The notes beneath the pieces are model-generated. The model ran no database searches. It had not been told where the DNA came from and saw only the letters and a list, made by a program, of their open reading frames with translations. A program made the position numbers and the translations under genes. Below, piece after piece: positions 1 through 11,879 of a DNA stretch of 64,000 nucleotides. Every line of letters begins with the position of its first letter. Position 1 is the stretch's first letter. This stretch comes from Shinisaurus crocodilurus (taxonomy: Eukaryota; Chordata; Lepidosauria; Squamata; Shinisauridae): the NCBI GenBank assembly GCA_021292165.1, contig CM037883.1, forward strand, positions 6,736,934 to 6,800,933. The letters are read 5' to 3'.

Positions 1-474
1 GCTTGTGGGACAGAAAATAAAACCCTTTCCATAAAAATGATTAAAATTATATTATCTGCTTACAAATAGAACAGCAACTCTGCAACAATATTCTTTGCAT
101 ACTTCCCTGAAGAAAAGGCTGTTGCATTCCCATCTAGTGAAATTATCCAGCCTACATCTGTCTAATGGATGGGAAAACTGGTATATGCTGGATGCCAATA
201 TTTTACCCACAAAATCATTGTCTTTACACGGGTAATTAAAACATCAAGAGTTTCTTACAATCACCAAGTACTGAAGTAGTAGAAAGAAATTATTAAGAGC
301 CCTGACAATGCTTTGTCATATTTTGCTCTAGTATTGTAATTTACAGATGCTTAAGATTTTTTAAAATTCTGATTAGATATATAATGTACATTTTGTACGC
401 CCGTAACATTTTTAATACTATTCTGTATTCAACTTTAAATAAAATTAAAAGAAAAGACTAATTCCATTCTAACA
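1..474. other. MTM1 intron 6, AT-rich, no feature seen
   Basis: I searched both strands for the next MTM1 exon (PLFAF...DGW...YRRQ in relatives) and did not find it here, so exon 7 is probably outside the window. The sequence is AT-rich and shows no recognisable repeat or gene. Confidence 0.5.
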
Positions 475-646
475 GGCCTGTGGCTTATGCTGGCTCAGCT
501 TGTCTGAGTGTGGAAAGCTAAGCAGGGTCAAGCCTGGTTATTACTTGGATGGGAGACCCCCTCCTCCAGTTTCCTGCATTGAGCAGGGGGTTGGACTCGA
601 TAGCCTTGTAGGCTCCTTCCAACTCTATGATCTATGAATCTATAAT
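475..646 (+). mobile_element. 5S-rRNA-derived SINE with CR1-type 3' tail
   Basis: The head contains the 5S rRNA internal promoter region (GGAAAGCTAAGCAGGGTCA, then CTTGGATGGGAGACC). After this the sequence switches to TTCCTGCATTGAGCAGGGG and runs to a degenerate TCTATGAATCT tail. That second half matches the 3' end of the CR1 LINE at 60195-60280. Other copies are at 45345, 46806 and 50071, with a fragment at 26278. Confidence 0.85.
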
Positions 647-649
647 CTT

Positions 650-1410
650 AGGAATAGCTGAATAAACAGAAGCAAAAGTTCCGAAGTCTGCTGTGCCATA
701 CTGTTTGAAAAAGGAGACAAACTCAGCGCCACGTTTTCTCGAATGAAACATACGAGTGTTCGAGGATCGGGATATTTGTAAGAAGACCAAAACACTGGTT
801 TATGAAGCCATTGTATTACCAACTTTATTGTATGTCTGCAAAACATGGACTATCTATAAACGTCACTTCCACCTCCTTGAAAGATTTCATCAACGTTGCC
901 TCCGGAAAATCCTGCGAATTACTTGGGAAGATAGGCGAACAAATGTCAGTGTACTGGAAGAAGCAAAGACTACTAGCGTTGAAAAAATGATCCTTCAACG
1001 CCAACTTCAGTGGACCGGTCATGTTGTTCGAATGCCTGACTGCCATCTCCCAAAGCAGTTACTTTATTCCCAACTCAAGGATGGAAACTGGAATATCGGT
1101 GGTCAATATAAGAGGTTTAAAGATGTTCATAAGGCTAATTTTTAAAAATGCAATATAAACATCGAAAACTGGGAAGCTCTGGCCCAAGAACGATCTAACT
1201 GGAGGTTGGCCTTTCACAAAGGTTCTGTGGACTTTGAAGAAGTCCGAGTGCAAGGTGAAAGGGAGAAACGTGCTAAGCGAAAAGCACGTCAAACGAATCC
1301 TTTACAGGACCATCTTCCATCTGGTAACCTGTGTCCTCACTGTGGGAAGCTGTGTGGATCTAGAATTGGCCTCCACAGTCACTTACGGACCCATCGCTAG
1401 AGTCTACACA
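650..1410 (+). mobile_element. Degraded RTE/R4-like LINE, C-terminal ORF fragment
   Basis: One reading frame from 756 to 1400, broken only by a TAA at 1143-1145, encodes the C-terminal part of a non-LTR retrotransposon polyprotein. It contains a post-RT segment (VFEDRDICKKTKTLVYEAIV, LPTLLYVCKTWTIYKRHFHL, LQRQLQWTGHVVRMPDCHLP). It ends in a C2H2-type finger, CPHCGKLCGSRIGLHSHLRT, near 1335-1395. The 5' part (endonuclease and RT core) is missing and there is no recognisable 3' tail. I assign it to an RTE/R4-like clade only tentatively. It lies antisense to MTM1 in intron 6. Confidence 0.7.
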
Positions 1411-2189
1411 ATCCTCTTTAGAATTTCCTCGTTTTAAAATCTCCTTTTTGTAAATTTTTATCCTGGAAGACAATCTTACTCGGTCACGAGTGATCGCCTG
1501 ATGATGATGATGACATACAGAGTAACTGTATACATTAGCATTAAGAACCCTCCTTGTCATTGCAGATGCAAGGCCAGCCACTCAAATCAAAGCACCAATG
1601 ACCAAGAAGCTAAAGAGTGATGTGGAGATTATAATAATTGAACTTATCCAGAGTTGAGTCTGCATGCTCACCTTGGATTGAAACCCCTGCAATCACATAA
1701 GTGGCCTTTCTACAACCATCAATACAACATAAACAACATGTTAAAAACAATTTACTACTGCAAGGAACTGGGCTAGCCTTACACACCCATTTAATTCAGC
1801 CTGAATCCTGTGGCATGACTTTGTTGCACAGTACAACTCTTCAAAATAAATGAATGCCAAGGTGCTCTTTGGACAAACCAAGGCCAGTAAACAACATACT
1901 GTATTGCTAACACAAATGATGTTGCACTCGCATAAACTATCTCTAGCGCAGCCCCAAAAGCACTTGCTGGCACAATGGGTTTCCCTGGAAAACCCGTCAT
2001 GCCACTAATTAGTGTTGTGCTAGAAACAGTTTGCACTAGTGTAATGTCATTTACGTTAGTGGTAGTGTCACGTTGGATGTTGCCCCAAGGAAAAACCAGA
2101 ATACTTTGCTTAGCCTGATCCAAAGTTCTGTAGGACTCCAATTTGCACAAGAGCTCCATGCAAAAGGACCTGCCTCTCACTTCTAAGAC
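1411..2189. other. MTM1 intron 6, no recognisable feature
   Basis: Apart from a short GATGAT run near 1500, I see no gene, exon or repeat family in this stretch. The long minus-strand open frame at 1791-2339 has no recognisable domain and runs into a MITE, so it is treated as chance. Confidence 0.4.
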
Positions 2190-2346
2190 TTTTCCGTCTA
2201 TAAGACGCCCCCATGTATAAGACGCCCCCCACTGGGCAGTTTCGCAACTGCGTGGTTCTCTCCTTGGCTTACTTCCGTGTATAAGACGACCCTCAATTTT
2301 TAGTCTAACAATTTTAGGAAAAAGTATAGTCTTATACATGGAAAAA
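2190..2346. mobile_element. Palindromic MITE with TATAAGACG repeats
   Basis: The left end reads TTTTCCGTCTATAAGACGCC and the right end TAGTCTTATACATGGAAAAA, an imperfect terminal inverted repeat. Internal copies of GTATAAGACG sit near both ends. There is no coding capacity. The target-site duplication could not be determined, so the superfamily is unknown. Confidence 0.6.
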
Positions 2347-2564
2347 TACTGTATATGCCAACTGAGAACAACACTCCATGCTTCAGATGAACTCCATGCT
2401 TGTGGTTCATGAAAGCTAATGCCACAAAAGGCCTATTAGTCTTTAAAGGTGTCACAAAAGTTGTTTGTTTACAAAAGATCACATATATCTTTGTCTAAAA
2501 CAAGTTCTCACGAAATAGGTTTTTCATGCAACATTAAGATTGCAATCTTAAGCATACTTCCTTG

Positions 2565-5500
2565 GAACTGCCCAGAAGACCTGCAACCCAGCCAGTATTT
2601 GGGCTTCTCCAGGGAGGGAGGTAAGCTGGTAACTTCCACCTGCAGCCAGCTTTTTCCCCTCCCTGGTGGTTCCGTGCTGGACTGGGGCCCTGCCTCTGCA
2701 GCAGCCAGGAGGAGCTGCCCCTGGACTGATTGAGGAGTGGGGCCAGCTGCTCCAGCAGAACCCCAACCTTCATCTGCCGGCCTGCGGAGCAGGGGCACAA
2801 GGGCGAGGGCCTATCTCCCTGTCTGAGCTGGGTTGGGGTTTCAGGGGTTGGTTTTAGGAGTGGGTCTCCCGCCTGATCAGCGGAAGCAGGAAGGGCATGT
2901 ATCCATCTCAGGGAGATGATGGGGGGAGTTCTGGGGGGCAAAACATACCATTGTTGAGCAGCAGACGCTGGCAGAGTGCTAGGGGCAGGCCACGCCGATT
3001 AAGGGGAACAGGGGATCGATGCTTAATATCTATCCCTTGTTCCGGGCCTGCCCAGAGCCAAGGGATAACTGGGGTGTGTGTGGCTCCTTCCCCACCCTTG
3101 CGTTTGCTGCTGTGTAATGCCAGGTCCATTACCCAAAAAACATCTGTAATCCATGACATGATCCTGGATGAGGGTGCGGACCTGGCATGTATTATGGAAA
3201 CCTGGCTGGACGAGGCCGCTGCTCCAACTTTGGCGGCCTTGTGTCCGGCTGGTTTCTCGTATGCCCAGTAACCAAGGGTTGGGGGACGGGGAGGGGGAGT
3301 GGCTGTTATCTACCAGGAGTCCTTGGTCCTTACCAGACTCCCTCTCCGGGAGACCAAATTTACTGAGTGCATGTACTGGAGGTTGGGTCCAAAGGGCAGT
3401 CTAGGGATTCTGCTCGTGTATCGTCCACCCCGCTGCACGACAGACTCCCTGGCCGAGGTGCTGGAGGTGGTCTCTGATGTGCATGTGCGGTCCCCCAGGC
3501 TAGTGGTGCTGGGGGACTTCAACGTTCATTCGGGGGCTGCCCTCATAGGGGCACCTCGGGACTTAATAGAGACCATGGCTTCCTGGGAGCTGCACCCTAT
3601 AGTAACTGGACCTACCCATGTAGCCGGCCAGGCACTAGACTTGGTTTTTGTTTCCGGAGAGGAGGGCAATGATCTGGATCGGGGGTATATCCACCACCCC
3701 CTTGTCATGGTCAGATCACTATCTGGTGGGGTTGGATTTCTCGGTGCCACAACCCCTCTGCAGGGGTGAAGGACCTATAAGGATGGTCCGCCCCAGGCGT
3801 CTTATGGATCCAGATGGATTCCTGAACGCGCTTGGGGAACTGGAGCACACAAACGGTGGCTCGGTCGAGACCCTGGTGGATGACTGGAATGCTGCAATCA
3901 CCAGGGCATTAGACCGAGTGGCCCCAAAACACCCTCTTCACCTGAACAGAGCTCGCACGGCACCTTGGTTTACTCCATCGCTGAGAGCTCTGAAGAAGGA
4001 GGTGAGAAGGCTAGAGTGCCGATGGTGTAGATCCCACTCCAAAGACAATTGAACACAGGTTAGAGTGCATCTTCAGCCTACCAGGTGGCGGTGGAGGCAG
4101 CAAAAAAGAATTTCTATGCTGCCTCCATCATGTCTGCGGAGTACTGTTCCAAGTGGTTCGGAGCCTGGTCGGTCCAGTTGCTGCGGATCCGATGGAACAA
4201 TCCAAAGCCTCCTGTGAGGCTTTAGCGAAGCACTTTGAAGATAAAATTGATCGGATTAGGAGTGGGATTTCGCGCGTCGTGGATACAGGAAGTGAGCGGG
4301 AGGAGGCCAATGGTAGACCGGTCTTGTGGGATCGGTTCCAGCCTCTTCCTTCTGATGAAGTGTACAAGGTGCTTTCATCTGTGAAGCCAACCACCTGCTT
4401 GCTTGATCCTTGCCCGTCCTGGCTCGTTATGAGCTGCAGGGAGAGACTGGGTGAGGGGATCAGGGCGGTGGTGAATGTCTCCCTCGATGAGGGAGTGATC
4501 CCATCAGCCCTTAAGGAGGCCGCAGTAAGACCACTTTTAAAAAAGCCCTCCTTGGATCCCCAAGACCTGAACAACTTTCGCCCAGTATCCAATTTGCCAT
4601 TTCTGGGCAAGCTGATTGAGCAAGTGGTGGGGGCTCAGTTGAAGGCACACTTGGATGAAGCCGATTACTTAAATCCATGACAGTCGGGCTTCAGGCCGGG
4701 ACATGGGATGGAAATGGCCTTGGTCGCCTTGGTGGATGATATGAGGAGGGCCTTGGATAGGGGCGAATGCTCCTTCCTAGTCCTCCTCGATCTCTCAGCG
4801 GCTTTTGATACCGTGGACCATGGTATCCTCCTGGCCTGCCTGGAGGGGTTGGGTATCGGCAGCACTGTATTACAGTGGTTCCGGTCCTTCCTCTCTGGAA
4901 GGTACCAGAGGGTAGTTCTTGGGGAGGAGGTTTCGGACCCTCGGTTGCTCACTTGTGGGGTGCCGCAGGGTTCCATCCTCTCCCCGATGCTATTCAACAT
5001 CTACCTAAAGCCGCTGGGGGCTATCATCAGGCGGTTTGGGGTGCGGTGTCATCAATATGCGGATGACACGCAGCTCTACCTCTCTTTCAAGACCTCACCA
5101 AGGTTGGCCGTTGAGACCCTGTCCAAGTGCCTGGAGGCAGTGGGTGGCTGGATGGGAAGGAACATGTTGAAACGGAACCCTGACAAGACCGAGGTACTTC
5201 TGGTGGGAGACAAGGGGAGGTTAGGGGATGTTGACCTGGTGCTGAATGGGGTACATCTCCCCCTGAAGGACCAGGTCCGCAGCTTGGGGGTCATTCTAGA
5301 CTCCCAGCTGTCCATGGAGGCTCAGGTGTCAGCTGTGAGCCGGGCAGCGCTGTATCAACTCCATCTGATATGGCAGCTGCGCCCCTACCTTCCTAATCAT
5401 CTGTTCCCATCAGTGGTTCATGCCTTGGTCTCCTCTCGCCTAGACTACTGTAATGCGCCCTACGTGGGGTTACCCTGGAAGACGGTTCGGAAGCTTCAGC

Positions 5501-6035
5501 TGGTACAGAATGCGGCGGCTCGCCTGATTAAGGGCAGCCACCGGCGTGATCACATCATGCCAGTGCTTAAGGAGTTGCACTGGCTACCAGTTGCTTGCCA
5601 AGCCGAATTCAAGGTGTTGGTTTTGACCTTTAAAACCCTACACGGCTCCGGCCCAGTTTATCTCAAGGAGCGCCTCCAGCAACATCAAGTAAGCTGCTCA
5701 ACAAGATCTGCCACGGACGGCCTTCTCCTTATCCCATCAGCCAGAGCAGCCAGAGCAGCCAGGCTGGTGGGGACTAGGAAGAGGGCCTTCTCTGTGGCGG
5801 CCCCCACGTTATGGAACTCCCTCCCTAGTGACCTTCGCCATGCCCCCTCCGTGATGAGCTTCCGCCGTGCATTAAAAACATGGTATTTCAGGTGGGAATA
5901 TGGGGTGGGTTAGGATTTTAAAAGAATTTTTTATACTGTTTTAAATTATCATATTTTATTGTATTGTTTTAATTGTACATCGCCCAGGATGGCCGGCCAG
6001 ATGGGCGATTAATAAATATAATTAATTAATTAATC
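2565..6035 (+). mobile_element. Nearly full-length L2-clade LINE, inactivated
   Basis: This 3.5-kb element encodes an apurinic-like endonuclease and a reverse transcriptase. Endonuclease pieces are seen at about 3090-3770 (LLCNARSITQKTSVIHDMIL; VLGDFNVHSG). The RT runs from about 4500 to 5300: motif A LLDLSAAFDTVDH, motif B TCGVPQGSILSP, and catalytic motif C HQYADDTQLYL with the YADD intact. The C-terminal part ends at TAG 5911-5913. The endonuclease half changes frame near 3270 and 3650-3770 and is broken again around 4050-4150. A TGA at 4678-4680 interrupts the RT just before QSGFRPGHG. The 3' UTR ends in ATTAATAAATATAATTAATT. The element ends only about 140 bp beyond the MTM1 exon 6 donor and is antisense to that gene. 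The 5' boundary is approximate. Confidence 0.9.
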
Positions 6036-6172
6036 CCACTGAGTTCAGCGGGATATACTTCCATCTGAGTATGATTAGGAGCAGACAGCAAGACTCAGGA
6101 AAAGTGTTACAATATTCTCCAAATCTGCTTTTCAGAAAAAACTAAAATAAATGTACAATAGAACCAACTTAC

Positions 6173-6274
6173 CATGTTATGTGACTGTGGAAAAGCACAT
6201 CTGGTCAGGACCTCAAATATATCTCTTCTGCTGTGACCTTCTTGTTTCAATGCAAAGCGTAAGTTTCTCATATC
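6173..6274 (-). CDS. MTM1: MTM1 coding exon 6 (PH-GRAM domain)
   Basis: The exon is 102 nt (34 codons, phase 0 at both ends), the size I expect for human exon 6. It encodes [20 protein letters not shown] followed by [14 protein letters not shown]. The [17 protein letters not shown] core is essentially the MTM1 sequence and lies in the PH-GRAM domain, the phosphoinositide- and protein-binding module upstream of the phosphatase domain. The borders are canonical: the acceptor is TTTTAG at 6280-6275 and the donor is GTAAGTT from 6172 downwards. It joins in phase to the exon at 7751-7861. The last residues (AFPQSHNM) differ from the mammalian form more than the rest. Exon 7 is not in the window. 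Confidence 0.95.
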
Positions 6275-6567
6275 CTAAAATTTCAACCACAAAACTTAAA
6301 TTAAAAAACAAAGCAAAAAAGGGAGTTAAATTCCAAGTGCTGTGGCTTAATTCAGTTTAGCCCTTCTGAACTGTCTTAAATCCAAACACTCTTCAATAAA
6401 ATATTCTAATTCTAATTTTATTGCAGACAAATCAGAACACATTTACCACATATAAAATACTTGGCCTCTTACAGTAGTACGCTAACAGATCCATCCTGTT
6501 TTCACTTTCTGAAATTAACAAGAACTGTTAACAAACAAACATACATTTGAATCCCTTCCCTAGGGAA

Positions 6568-6770
6568 AAGAACCGTAGCTCAGTGGTACAGCATATGCTT
6601 TGCATGCAAATGGCTCCAGATTCAATTCCTAGCATCACCAAATAGGGCTGGGAGACCCTGGCCCTGTCCATAACCCTGGAGAGCCACTTCCAGTCACTGT
6701 ACACTAGAAAATGTTGAGCTATCTGAACCTATGGTCTGACTCAACATAGGAGACGGCCCTATGTTGCATT
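6568..6770 (+). mobile_element. tRNA-derived SINE, diverged copy
   Basis: The tRNA-like head reads CGTAGCTCAGTGGTACAGCA (A box) and later AGATTCAATTCC (B box). The body CCCTGGAGAGCCACTTCCAG and the end TGGTCTGACTCA match the other copies at 24673, 30884 and 49103. It lies in MTM1 intron 5. Confidence 0.8.
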
Positions 6771-7750
6771 TTTTTTAAAAATGGTAACAAAACTAAAAAA
6801 ACATAGATGGTGAACGTTGATAGAGGAGCAAAGTAGTGCTGAAGCACCATCAGAACAATCTCTTCAGCATGAATAGTGATCCTGAAACAGTGATGCAATT
6901 TTCTTCCACCCATACAGCCACAATTTCCTGCTTTATCCCCAAGTTGCCAACGTGACCCCATCCATAGACTGCCAGCTAGGCTTTGAGTAAGTGAGACCCC
7001 CTCAGGAGTTTCAACATGGCTTTGCGCAAAACAGGAAGTACAGTAGGAAAAAGCCTGCTCCCTTATGCTCTTCCACAGACTCCAAGATCATAGGGCAGGC
7101 CTTTCTCTGAATTCCTGTGCATGGCAGGGTAGGACAATAGGTACAAGAAAGAGGGTATGTTCTCTAGTGGCACCTTGTGGAAATTCTTACCTAAGGCAGC
7201 CCATCAGTCCCCAGTTTTTGGGGCACAATAGGATACTGTAGACAGAGCTATGAGCACGGAGGAGGAGATCCAATAGTAGATCTTCCCTCCCCAACCCCCA
7301 GCCACCACAGAAGGTTGCAAAGTGCAACTTCCTAAGAGAAGTCAGAGAGGAAGAAAATGGTGGTGGTGGTGGGGTGTTGGTGGGCAGAGAGGGGAGATGA
7401 GAAGCCGAGTTGCACAGTACCTTATGGCCTCTCCAGTCCCCTCCCCAGCTACCAAAAGTAAGTCAGCTAGATGGGCTTAAAGACCCATCTGGCTGCTTTT
7501 TATATTTTAAATAGAGGCGAAATAGTCTGTTCTCCTCTCACCCTGCCTGGCTCTTGCCCACAGGGCATAAGATAGGTGGAAGGCTCCAACCTCAAGAGCC
7601 CTCTGTGTATTGAGAGCCCTAAGTAAAATATTGCATGCCTGCATGACTTGAGATTTAGAAAGCAACAAAAGTTTATTCTCCAGTTCACCAGGCTAAGCTA
7701 TTTCCTATAACAACAAAAAGTACAACCCTTAAAGTATTTTTAAATCTTAC
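6771..7750. other. MTM1 intron 5, no further feature
   Basis: This stretch contains a short GGT-repeat near 7360 and otherwise unique-looking intron sequence. I see no further exon; the neighbouring exons join in phase without one. Confidence 0.5.
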
Positions 7751-7861
7751 CTTACAAGTAATATCTAATCCATAGGAATTTTCTCCTCTGCTAGAAGCGC
7801 CTCCCATTTTCTCAATCCTTGAAATTACACCCAAAGGAACATCTAATATCACCACTGGATC
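7751..7861 (-). CDS. MTM1: MTM1 coding exon 5 (PH-GRAM domain)
   Basis: The exon is 111 nt (37 codons, phase 0 at both ends), matching the size recalled for the human exon. It encodes [20 protein letters not shown] followed by [17 protein letters not shown]. This is the most diagnostic peptide in the window: [19 protein letters not shown] and [14 protein letters not shown] are nearly identical to myotubularin 1 and clearly closer to it than to MTMR1 or MTMR2. The acceptor AG is at 7863-7862 and the donor GTAAGA starts at 7750. It encodes the central beta-strands of the PH-GRAM domain and sits between exons 4 and 6 in the expected order. Confidence 0.97.
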
Positions 7862-7954
7862 CTAGTTGGGTGAAGGATAAAGCGGATTATTCCTAACAGA
7901 CCACACTTTCTTTTTTAAATAAAACTTATGTATATCTTTAAAGCCTTATGCTGT

Positions 7955-8465
7955 TAACATAGATGCTACATGACTTGGGATCGCAATACCTGATGGAATG
8001 CCACTCCCAACCACAATCTACCCAGACACTACGCTCAGCATCTGGGGCCCTCTTCCAACTGCCACCCCCGAAGGAGGCTCGGAAGGCAGCAACAAGGGGG
8101 AGGGCCTTTTCTGTGGTTGCCCCACAACTGTGGAAAAGGCTCCCCACTGATGCCCATCTGGCACCAACTTGACTATCCTTTCGGCGCTAGGTTAAGACTG
8201 CCCTTTATGCTGAGGCATTTAACAGCTCCAAATAGTACACAGGGTGGTGGTTATGTCACCTTTTTTAACCAGTCTACTTTTTATAATCTTGGCTTAGGTA
8301 TTTAATTTTAAAATTGTTTTTAAAATGTTTAGTGCAATTTTTTGATGTTTTTTATTGTTTGTATTTTTATATTGTATTTTATTGTAAAATTGTATTTTAT
8401 TGTAAAATTTTATAATGGTTGTAAACCACCCAGAGAGCTTCGGCTATTGGGTAGTATAGGAATGA

Positions 8466-8507
<42 letters not shown>

Positions 8508-8510
8508 ACT
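7955..8510 (+). mobile_element. 5'-truncated L2-like LINE, ending in a (GAT)n tract
   Basis: The sequence encodes the C-terminal end of an RT polyprotein (EARKAATRGRAFSVVAPQLW, comparable to KRAFSVAAPTLWNSLP in the L2 at 2565-6035). It is followed by an AT-rich 3' UTR ending AAACCACCCAGAGAGCTTCG and then (GAT)n at 8466-8505. It is a different subfamily from the full-length L2. It lies about 95 bp upstream of MTM1 exon 5, in intron 4 and antisense to the gene. Confidence 0.8.
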
Positions 8511-9608
8511 ATCTTCACATGATGAAAAGTGGTCTCAACTTGTCAATTATGCAGGTAGAATTTGTATAAGCAGCATCAAATGTAGTATGATAAGTTGCTG
8601 ATATGTAGCATTTTAAGTTTGCAGCACAAAACCAACTGCACCACAAGCAGATTCATTAGGAAGTTATCCCAAAGCTCTCCCCACTCCTATTCAGCTACAT
8701 TGCAATGACAATAAAAAAGGTCAACACTGCTGTGGCAATAGTCCATAGAAAACAGTACTTAAAGTGATGAAAATATAACTTCTGTATTTTGAGTCCACAC
8801 TGTTCATTCAAGAGTTTAAAAAATATTACTTTATTTTTGTATAAAATTCCCAGAGCATTTCAGGTGACATGACTGTTTGTCATTCAAATTCCACCTTGCA
8901 TCTTAGTGAGCACTCAGCTTTCATGGAGAGGCAGATGGAGTTTGAGGGAACACAACTTTCTGAATTCAAGAAAATTGCTCAAACAGGCAACTCTCTGGGA
9001 TTTTGGCCAAAAGCACCAGCAGGATTTCTCATCATGTACTTATTTGATGAGGCACTGACTTGCACATGGAGAAGTCCTGTGAAAAGTGAATCAGGGCCAG
9101 GATTCTGGATCAGATATTTACAGCACCAGCCATTCAGGGTATGCTCAGGGAGAAGTCATGTAAACATAAAAAATAGCTGGTGTAGGCATACCAGAAAGCA
9201 AGACAGTAGGGTAAGAATTAAGCTTGATGAAATACATAAATAGGTTTTTGTCAGTTTTTTCCAGCCATAATCTGTAACTGTCTTGCAGAACATTGAACAA
9301 ACTACTGTGACTAGTGATGGCCAATATCTTCTCAGTTCAATTTGGAACTAGATCAGCAATCACAAGCATTTTTGAGAGAACTCACCTTAGCCCCTCTCTC
9401 CAGTATCAACTGAAGAGGATATGAAAACACAGGTTAGGAGGGTAGCTAGCAGAACCTGCAATAAATTTGGCTATGCTATTGGCAGTTTGTGTGAGGGAGG
9501 CTGCACAGCTTCCCCCACTCAAAAACTGAGGAGCATCATTGTGCTAGTACTTGGAGCCTGACAACTCTCTTTCAGGATCAGTTACTTAGTTCTGTGTGGA
9601 TACATCTA

Positions 9609-9644
<36 letters not shown>

Positions 9645-10183
9645 GATGCCTTTCTCCCAACACTGGGACCCAAGGCGGCAAGTTTCGAAGACATGGGATG
9701 CTTCAAGATGGAGAGCTCCTAGCGCTACCAATCAAAAGGCATTGTGCAACTATTCTGTCTTTTCCTCAACAGAGTTTTTCTGGTAAGAAAAAAGACAGAA
9801 GCAGCAGTGGAAAACAGGAGAGGAAGATGTTATTTGGACCCCCATAAAACTGTGAATGAGGCCGGGTGATGGTGCAGTAAAAGCCTCGTGTGGAAGCACC
9901 CCTGGACTAGAAACAGATTTAAGTTAAAAAGCACCCTCTGTACATATGCAGAAGATCATGTTCAATTCTGAAGTATATAAAGTCTGAGTTAAAATAGCAT
10001 GCAACTTATATTACATCTAAGCAATACAAGAGAGGCAAATTCATAATTCTGAAGCAGGTAATTACAGTTCTCAACAACATCACTAATTGTAAATATCATT
10101 AAGCTGCCTTCAGTTCAAACCAGTGGATAAGCCACTGTAACCAATTGCTTCCAGCACACAATATGCTACTATACAGTATTTAC
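8511..10183. other. MTM1 intron 4, mostly unannotated
   Basis: An (ATC)n microsatellite occupies about 9607-9645 and is followed by CCCAACACTGGGACCCAAGG, which resembles a minus-strand LINE or SINE tail. I see no exon or other recognisable element here. Confidence 0.45.
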
Positions 10184-10278
10184 CGATTCCACGCTTCTCA
10201 AGTACAGCCTGTAGTTTGTTATGTACACTTTTCCTTTAACAGGACCGTTAAATGGGCACATGTAAATGACTTCCTTGT
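10184..10278 (-). CDS. MTM1: MTM1 coding exon 4 (start of PH-GRAM)
   Basis: The exon is 95 nt: 2 nt completing the Asp codon shared with exon 3, then 31 codons. It encodes [20 protein letters not shown] followed by [11 protein letters not shown]. The pattern [24 protein letters not shown] is the first strand pair of the MTM1 PH-GRAM domain. The acceptor is a CCACAG ending at 10279 and the donor is GTAAAT from 10183. Exon length and both phases agree with the human gene. It is the only exon between introns 3 and 4. Confidence 0.96.
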
Positions 10279-10510
10279 CTGTGGAAGGAACAGCAGTTGT
10301 ACATTTAAAATACCGCAATACAGTCAAGAGATCACCTCCATCTTAAAAATAAAACAGCAAGCATTTGCCTTAAAACTGGCAGAATGAAAGAAAACACTTG
10401 TAATGCCAATACGCAAAGACACTTTAACCACAAAGCTGAAAATACACTGGGCTAGGAAGTAAAGAAACACACAAGTAGTTCCACATGGCCAATGAGACTT
10501 TCTGTTTGTG

Positions 10511-11050
10511 TTTAAGAACATAGGAAGTTGCTTTATACTGAGTCGGAATCAGACCATTGGTCCATCTGCTTGCTATTGTGTACATCGGGGTGGGGAACCT
10601 TTTTCAGCCATCTCCACTGCCCGACATGCTTGTTCCCCCAATCACTGACACTCACTCTATCAGGGAAGGTGAGGGGCCCTCTAAGTCACCACCTCAAGAA
10701 GTGGCTCCTGAAGGAGCTGCCTTTATCGACCCCCACACTTTCTGATTGGGGATGCGAGCAGCAGGCAAAACCCTCTGAGATGCCACTTTAAAGAGCGGCT
10801 TCTTGAGGCACCAGCTCAGATAAAAAGTAAGGAGTGTGTAGAAAGGGGACTTTCACAAGAGGAACAGTCTCATAGGCTGGTTTGAATAGTCTTGCAGGCT
10901 GGATTAGAATCATGGTCTGGAAGTTCCCCATGGACTCTCCAGTGACTGGCAGTGGTGCTACAGGATTTCAAACAAGTCTTTCCCCGCCCTACCTGGAGAC
11001 TGAACCAGAGAACTTTTGTATGCAAAAACATTTGCTCTACCACGTTCTCT
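10511..11050 (-). mobile_element. tRNA-derived SINE split by a hAT-like MITE
   Basis: The SINE 3' end (rc of GAACATAGGAAGTTGCTTTA... CCATTGGTCCATCTGC) lies at 10511-10583. The body and tRNA head (CTCTCCAGTGACTGGCAGTG ... GTATGCAAAAACATTTGCTC) lie at 10936-11050. The intervening ~350 bp begin CGGGGTGGGGAACCTTTTTC and end GGAAGTTCCCCATGG, the Charlie-type hAT terminal pattern. The MITE therefore inserted into the SINE. Confidence 0.65.
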
Positions 11051-11314
11051 CCTCATATTTTTCCTGAGCAGCAGTCCCTGTCCCCAATACTGTGAGGAAA
11101 ATTATTTTTGAAGCTTGTAGGATTTTCAAAAGCAGGATTTGCTAAAAGAGTTTGAAAGTCCTACAGGACATTCCAAGTTGTAGGGCACACCCCCAAATAG
11201 TTCTTTGGAACAGAGCCTATGTTTTGTTTGCATTTTAGTGCCCCCTTTGTAAGCACAAAAGATATACAAACATTGCCAGAAACTATTCTAAGGGTCAGTT
11301 CACATATTTTGTTT

Positions 11315-11372
11315 ACTGTCCAGAGAGCTTCAGCTACTGGACAGTATAGAAAAGTAATAAATAAATAAATAT
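11315..11372 (+). mobile_element. L2 LINE 3'-end fragment
   Basis: The sequence TCCAGAGAGCTTCAGCTACT followed by GGACAGTATAG and (AATA)n matches the 3' end of the L2-like element at 8420-8460. Only the extreme 3' end is present. Confidence 0.65.
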
Positions 11373-11484
11373 GCATGTTTATCACTCATTAGCAGTCACA
11401 CCAAGTGATAACTCGCATGTGTGAAAATATTCATCACAGTTCAATTACCACAGACAGAACTTCCATATCACCCAGTGCCAGTTC

Positions 11485-11690
11485 AAACAAATAGGACATA
11501 TCTACACCACAGACTTAAATGGTTCAACATTCATTTTCTCTTCTCGGGGAACTGTAGTTCTGAAAGGGCAGCTAGGGATCTCATAAGAGGAGATTATCAG
11601 CACCCTCAACAAACTACAATTCCCAGAACAATTTAGGGGAAGTCACGACAACTGTAGTAGAACATCCATATAAATTTGTAGTGTGTTATG
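11485..11690. mobile_element. Old palindromic MITE
   Basis: GGGGAACTGTAGTTCTGAAA at 11548 is repeated in inverted form as AACTACAATTCCCAGAACA near 11610. The outer flanks (ACACCACAGACTTAAATGG and CCATATAAATTTGTAGTGT) are also roughly inverted. The ends are decayed, so the superfamily is not assigned. Confidence 0.5.
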
Positions 11691-11879
11691 ATGATATTTC
11701 CAGTGTAAATGGTTTGCACATTTGACCAAAAGTAGTACGACTTCACCACTCTGTATTCAAGCATTTATAACTTAAATCTATACTGAACAAAGTTGTTTAG
11801 TTTTGCTTACATTAATTATAGTCATGTGCCATTAATCTACCAAGACTCTAATTTTTATTTGAAGAAGAGGCAGGATACT

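Noticed and set aside
1791..2339. 182-codon minus-strand open frame as a gene
   Set aside because: It runs through the TATAAGACG MITE, shows no domain or conserved motif, and has no neighbouring splice or promoter evidence.
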